Part shown: piece after piece, positions 61,672 through 64,000 of the stretch
Position numbering within the stretch: the first letter of the stretch is position 1
How the letters are laid out: every line of letters begins with the position of its first letter
Source of the DNA: Pseudomonas sp. FP2196
GTDB lineage: Bacteria > Pseudomonadota > Gammaproteobacteria > Pseudomonadales > Pseudomonadaceae
Length of the DNA: 64,000 nt
Reading direction: 5' to 3'
NCBI RefSeq assembly: GCF_030687715.1
Contig: NZ_CP117445.1
Location: forward strand, 736,001-800,000
Notes under the pieces: generated by a model
What the model saw: only the letters and a program-made list of their open reading frames with translations
What the model was told of the DNA's origin: nothing
Database searches by the model: none
Program-made: the position numbers and the translations under genes

Positions 61672-63021
61672 ATGAACATGCCTGAACACGCGCCGTCGCC
61701 ACTGGCCAGCCAACTGAAGCTGGACGCGCACTGGATGCCGTACACCGCCAACCGCAACTTCCAGCGCGATCCGCGTCTGATCGTCGGTGCCGAAGGCAGC
61801 TGGCTGTTCGATGACAAGGGCCGCAAGATCTACGATTCGCTGTCCGGTCTTTGGACCTGCGGCGCCGGGCACACCCGCAAGGAAATCCAGGAAGCCGTCT
61901 CCAAACAATTGGGCACCCTCGATTATTCGCCGGGCTTCCAGTACGGCCATCCGCTGTCGTTCCAGTTGGCCGAGAAAATCACCGACCTGACCCCAGGCAA
62001 CCTGAACCACGTGTTCTTCACCGATTCCGGCTCCGAGTGCGCCGACACCGCGGTGAAAATGGTTCGTGCCTACTGGCGCCTGAAAGGTCAGGCGACCAAA
62101 ACCAAAATGATCGGCCGTGCCCGTGGCTACCACGGTGTGAACATCGCCGGCACCAGCCTCGGTGGCGTCAACGGCAACCGCAAAATGTTCGGTCAGGCGA
62201 TGATGGACGTCGATCACCTGCCGCACACTTTACTGGCGAGCAATGCGTTCTCCCGTGGCATGCCCGAGCAGGGTGGCATCGCTTTGGCTGATGAGCTGTT
62301 GAAGCTGATCGAACTGCACGATGCGTCGAACATCGCTGCCGTGTTCGTTGAACCCATGGCCGGTTCCGCTGGCGTGTTGGTTCCACCTCAGGGTTATCTC
62401 AAGCGTCTGCGCGAAATCTGCGATCAGCACAACATCCTGCTGGTGTTCGACGAAGTGATCACCGGTTTCGGCCGCACCGGTTCGATGTTCGGCGCCGACA
62501 GCTTTGGCGTCACCCCGGATCTGATGTGCATCGCCAAGCAAGTCACCAACGGCGCGATCCCGATGGGCGCGGTGATTGCCAGCTCCGAGATCTACCAGAC
62601 CTTCATGAACCAGCCGACGCCGGAATACGCGGTGGAATTCCCCCACGGCTACACCTACTCGGCGCACCCGGTGGCTTGCGCCGCTGGCCTGGCGGCACTC
62701 GACCTGCTGCAAAAGGAAAACCTGGTGCAGAGCGTGGCCGAAGTCGCACCGCATTTCGAAAACGCGCTGCATGGCCTGAAAGGCTCGAAGAACGTCATCG
62801 ATATCCGTAACTACGGTCTGGCCGGTGCGATCCAGATTGCCCATCGTGACGGCGACGCCATCGTGCGTCCGTTCGAAGCGGGTATGGCGCTGTGGAAAGC
62901 CGGGTTCTACGTACGCTTCGGCGGCGACACCCTGCAGTTCGGCCCAACCTTCAACAGCAAGCCGCAAGACCTTGATCGTCTGTTCGACGCGGTCGGCGAA
63001 GTGCTGAACAAGCTCGACTGA
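61672..63021 (+). CDS. bauA: Beta-alanine:pyruvate transaminase (omega-amino acid aminotransferase)
   Basis: 449-residue class III PLP aminotransferase. N-terminal HWMPYTANRNFQRDPRLIVG, the glycine-rich PLP region FTDSGSECADTAVKMVRAYW, the Asp in LVFDEVITGFGRTGSMFGAD, and the Schiff-base Lys in LMCIAKQVTNGAIPMGAVI near residue 288. It turns beta-alanine into malonate semialdehyde with pyruvate as acceptor. GAGG precedes the ATG. Followed 77 nt later by mmsA/bauC in the same direction. Confidence 0.95.
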   Translation: MNMPEHAPSPLASQLKLDAHWMPYTANRNFQRDPRLIVGAEGSWLFDDKGRKIYDSLSGLWTCGAGHTRKEIQEAVSKQLGTLDYSPGFQYGHPLSFQLAEKITDLTPGNLNHVFFTDSGSECADTAVKMVRAYWRLKGQATKTKMIGRARGYHGVNIAGTSLGGVNGNRKMFGQAMMDVDHLPHTLLASNAFSRGMPEQGGIALADELLKLIELHDASNIAAVFVEPMAGSAGVLVPPQGYLKRLREICDQHNILLVFDEVITGFGRTGSMFGADSFGVTPDLMCIAKQVTNGAIPMGAVIASSEIYQTFMNQPTPEYAVEFPHGYTYSAHPVACAAGLAALDLLQKENLVQSVAEVAPHFENALHGLKGSKNVIDIRNYGLAGAIQIAHRDGDAIVRPFEAGMALWKAGFYVRFGGDTLQFGPTFNSKPQDLDRLFDAVGEVLNKLD

Positions 63022-63098
63022 TTTTCCCCTCTATATAAGTACAAACAGCAGACGTCTCTTCGGGGGGCGTCTGTGGACAAGAATTCAGGAGTTACTCG

Positions 63099-64000
63099 AT
63101 GAGCGTTATCCCGCATTTGATCAATGGCGAACTGGTGACCGAGAACGGTCGCGCGGTTGATGTGTTCAACCCGTCCACCGGTCAGGCAATCCACAAACTG
63201 CCACTGGCCAGCCAGGCGACCATCCAGAAAGCCATCGACGCCGCCAAGGCTGCGTTCCCGGCATGGCGCAACACGCCACCGGCCAAACGTGCCCAAGTGA
63301 TGTTCCGCTTCAAGCAACTGCTGGAGCAGAACGAAGCACGCATCTCGCAATTGATCAGCGAAGAGCACGGCAAGACTCTCGAAGACGCCGCCGGTGAACT
63401 GAAGCGCGGTATCGAGAACGTCGAGTTCGCCTGCGCCGCCCCGGAAATCCTCAAGGGCGAGTACAGCCGTAACGTTGGCCCGAACATCGATGCATGGTCG
63501 GACTTCCAGCCGCTGGGCATCGTTGCCGGTATTACGCCGTTCAACTTCCCGGCCATGGTGCCGCTGTGGATGTACCCACTGGCAATCGTCTGCGGCAACT
63601 GCTTCATCCTCAAGCCGTCGGAGCGTGATCCAAGCTCCACGCTGCTGATTGCCCAGCTGCTGCTGGAAGCCGGTCTGCCGAAAGGCGTGATGAGCGTTGT
63701 CCATGGCGACAAGACTGCGGTCGACGCGCTGATCGAAGCGCCGGAAGTCAAAGCGCTGAGCTTCGTCGGTTCGACGCCGATTGCCGAATACATCTACGCC
63801 GAAGGCACCAAGCGCGGCAAACGCGTTCAGGCACTGGGCGGTGCGAAGAACCACGCGGTGCTGATGCCGGATGCCGATCTGGACAACGCGGTCAGCGCAC
63901 TGATGGGCGCGGCTTACGGTTCCTGCGGCGAGCGCTGCATGGCGATCTCGGTGGCGGTGTGCGTGGGTGATCAAGTGGCAGATGCGCTGGTGGCCAAACT
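63099..64000 (+). CDS. bauC: (Methyl)malonate-semialdehyde dehydrogenase, CoA-acylating, 3' truncated by window
   Basis: First 300 codons; the frame is still open at the window end. Family length is about 500. Begins MSVIPHLINGELVTENGRAV. NAD-binding motifs GIVAGITPFNFPAMVPLWMY and ALSFVGSTPIAEYIY. The catalytic Cys is in YGSCGERCMAISVAV, and GGAKNHAVLMPDADLDN replaces the usual active-site Glu loop, the mark of the CoA-dependent MmsA class. AGGAG precedes ATG 63099. Position after bauA indicates BauC, which makes acetyl-CoA from malonate semialdehyde; the same enzyme family includes mmsA, and sequence alone does not separate them. Confidence 0.93.
   Translation, partial: MSVIPHLINGELVTENGRAVDVFNPSTGQAIHKLPLASQATIQKAIDAAKAAFPAWRNTPPAKRAQVMFRFKQLLEQNEARISQLISEEHGKTLEDAAGELKRGIENVEFACAAPEILKGEYSRNVGPNIDAWSDFQPLGIVAGITPFNFPAMVPLWMYPLAIVCGNCFILKPSERDPSSTLLIAQLLLEAGLPKGVMSVVHGDKTAVDALIEAPEVKALSFVGSTPIAEYIYAEGTKRGKRVQALGGAKNHAVLMPDADLDNAVSALMGAAYGSCGERCMAISVAVCVGDQVADALVAK

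Overview
The window is a GC-rich chromosomal segment that looks like the Pseudomonas fluorescens complex. The support is a complete PprA/PprB-type Tad (Flp) pilus locus, a bauR/bauA/bauC start, a cueR-copA-copZ copper unit, DUF6124 genes known mainly from Pseudomonas, and many REP-like inverted repeats of the 'TGTAGGAGCTGCCGAAGGCTGCGATC' and 'CATCGCTGGCAAGCCAGCTC' types. It reads as core plus lineage-variable chromosome. I saw no phage, insertion sequence, CRISPR array, tRNA or rRNA. Every identification here is by reading the sequence; no database search was run.

Layout. 1-1.3 kb: 3' two thirds of speA. 1.5-4.6 kb: an orphan type VI secretion unit (short VgrG, DUF4123 adaptor) followed by a lipoprotein esterase. 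4.6-8.8 kb: MATE exporter, small membrane protein, MazG-like protein and the tRNA methyltransferase CmoM, and two DUF4136 lipoproteins. 9-24.1 kb: the Tad locus, with tadG (+) convergent on pprA-tadF (-), then fppA, pprB, a receiver-only regulator, flp, and the long operon rcpC-rcpA-tadZ-tadA-tadB-tadC-tadD-DUF3613. 24.1-25.8 kb: a duplicated DUF6124 gene, each copy behind a nearly identical 90-nt leader. 25.8-29.2 kb: a glycine-rich, collagen-like lipoprotein and a TpsB/FhaC-type outer-membrane transporter. 29.5-33.2 kb: MaoC-like hydratase, FabG-type reductase and thiolase. 33.4-40.8 kb: RIO-type kinase, MFS protein, cueR-copA, a secreted small protein, copZ, a Bcr/CflA exporter and a 57-residue protein. 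40.9-45.5 kb: quinone-type oxidoreductase with divergent LysR, then an ArsR-like regulator and an MFS transporter.

45.6-61.5 kb is mostly nucleobase and nucleoside use. It holds an adenine/adenosine deaminase, a 2-oxoglutarate/Fe(II)-type oxygenase, a BMP-family binding protein, an 8-oxoguanine-type deaminase, the two permeases and the double ATPase of a nucleoside ABC importer, a RutR-like TetR regulator and an NCS2 permease. A Ca2+/H+ antiporter and a MerR-SDR-membrane protein circuit lie among them. At 60.6-64 kb the LysR regulator BauR faces bauA, followed by mmsA/bauC, which runs off the window; together these convert beta-alanine to malonate semialdehyde and acetyl-CoA.

The points most worth a second look are: the collagen-like lipoprotein paired with a TpsB pore but no recognisable TpsA; the duplicated DUF6124 genes with a conserved hairpin leader; a receiver-only regulator inside the Pilus/PprAB locus; the short VgrG-adaptor-esterase unit; and sites where REP elements have become part of genes, as a ribosome binding site or a protein C-terminus.
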